Source: Ilumatobacteraceae bacterium
Lineage (GTDB): Bacteria; Actinomycetota; Acidimicrobiia; Acidimicrobiales; Ilumatobacteraceae
Reading direction: 5' to 3'
Assembly: GCA_023257035.1 (NCBI GenBank)
Contig: JALRDI010000059.1
Span: 1-6,088 of the forward strand
DNA: 6,088 nucleotides
Shown: piece after piece, positions 5,945-6,088 of the stretch
Layout of the letters: the number at the start of each line of letters is the position of its first letter
Numbering within the stretch: the stretch's first letter is position 1
Notes under the pieces: model-generated
Seen by the model: the letters and a program-made list of their open reading frames with translations, nothing else
Told to the model about the DNA's origin: nothing
Databases searched by the model: none
Made by a program: the position numbers and the translations under genes

Positions 5945-6018
5945 CGGTCCCGACGGGACTCGAACCCGCGACCTCCGGCTTGACAGGCCGGCGTGAACTC
6001 CAACTTCACCACGAGACC
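5945..6018 (-). tRNA. tRNA-Asp (GTC)
   Basis: The minus strand gives a 74-base cloverleaf: acceptor GGTCTCG/CGGGACC with one G-T pair, D-arm GTGA/TCAC, anticodon stem CCGGC/GCCGG with loop CTGTCAA (anticodon GTC), T-stem GCGGG/CCCGT and a normal TTCGAGT T-loop, discriminator G. The bases after the discriminator are CTC, so CCA is not encoded and must be added after transcription, unlike in both neighbouring tRNAs. Confidence 0.97.
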
Positions 6019-6041
6019 AGATCTGAGACTTCAGAACTGTT

Positions 6042-6088
6042 TGGCACCCCCAACGGGATTCGAACCCGTGCCGCCACCTTGAAAGGGT
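6042..6088 (-). tRNA. tRNA-Glu (TTC), 3' part, cut by window edge
   Basis: Forty-seven bases of the 3' part are visible on the minus strand: the end of the anticodon stem and loop CTTTCAA (anticodon TTC), the 3' stem strand GGTGG, T-arm ACGGG-TTCGAAT-CCCGT, acceptor strand TGGGGGT, discriminator G and an encoded CCA. The 5' half lies beyond the window. It is the first visible gene of the leftward cluster, 23 bases before tRNA-Asp; the operon promoter is outside the window. Confidence 0.93.

Noticed and set aside
5713..6012. 99-codon leftward open frame across the tRNA genes
   Set aside because: It is a translation of tRNA-Asp and tRNA-Phe; segments such as GRGFESRRD and VAQLAERPPEKRKVTGSTPV are classic false proteins produced from tRNA genes.
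1..6088. A mobile element, CRISPR array, defence system or biosynthetic cluster
   Set aside because: I saw no transposase, integrase, regularly spaced repeats, attachment-site duplication of the tRNAs or accessory genes; the content is housekeeping.

Overview
This 6.1 kb window looks like ordinary chromosome from an actinobacterium, most likely Acidimicrobiia or a related lineage of moderate GC. The clues are an F420-type luciferase-like monooxygenase, an actinobacterial-style TesB thioesterase (WGGLYGGQ), several GTG starts, TANNNT hexamers placed for leaderless transcription, and a tRNA cluster in the order Glu-Asp-Phe, as in mycobacteria. The lineage is inferred from recalled family features, not from a search.

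Layout. Positions 29-2640 (+) hold purA and purB, two enzymes of the late AMP branch of purine synthesis, coupled by a 4-base GTGA overlap. Tail to tail with purB, with no base between the stop codons, lies a small leftward gene for an unrecognised basic/helical protein (2641-3054). An AT-rich gap (about one-third GC at 3061-3180) follows, with a 9-bp inverted repeat over the likely promoter of the small gene. Next is a rightward TesB-type acyl-CoA thioesterase (about 3305-4135), convergent with a leftward LLM-class oxidoreductase (4197 to about 5135). The oxidoreductase is divergent from pyrE (5182-5751, +), the orotate phosphoribosyltransferase of UMP synthesis. The right end is a leftward tRNA operon: tRNA-Glu (cut by the window edge), tRNA-Asp, tRNA-Phe, then a C(UUCG)G terminator hairpin that abuts the tRNA-Phe CCA end.

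The genes are mainly housekeeping: nucleotide synthesis (purA, purB, pyrE), acyl-CoA hydrolysis, a redox enzyme of unknown substrate, and translation RNAs. I found no mobile element, CRISPR array, defence system or obvious novel multi-gene system. The points most worth checking are small: the interlocked leaderless promoters between the oxidoreductase and pyrE, an A54 T-loop in tRNA-Phe, substitutions in nucleotide-binding motifs of PurA and PyrE, and the repeat-bearing control region of the unknown small protein.
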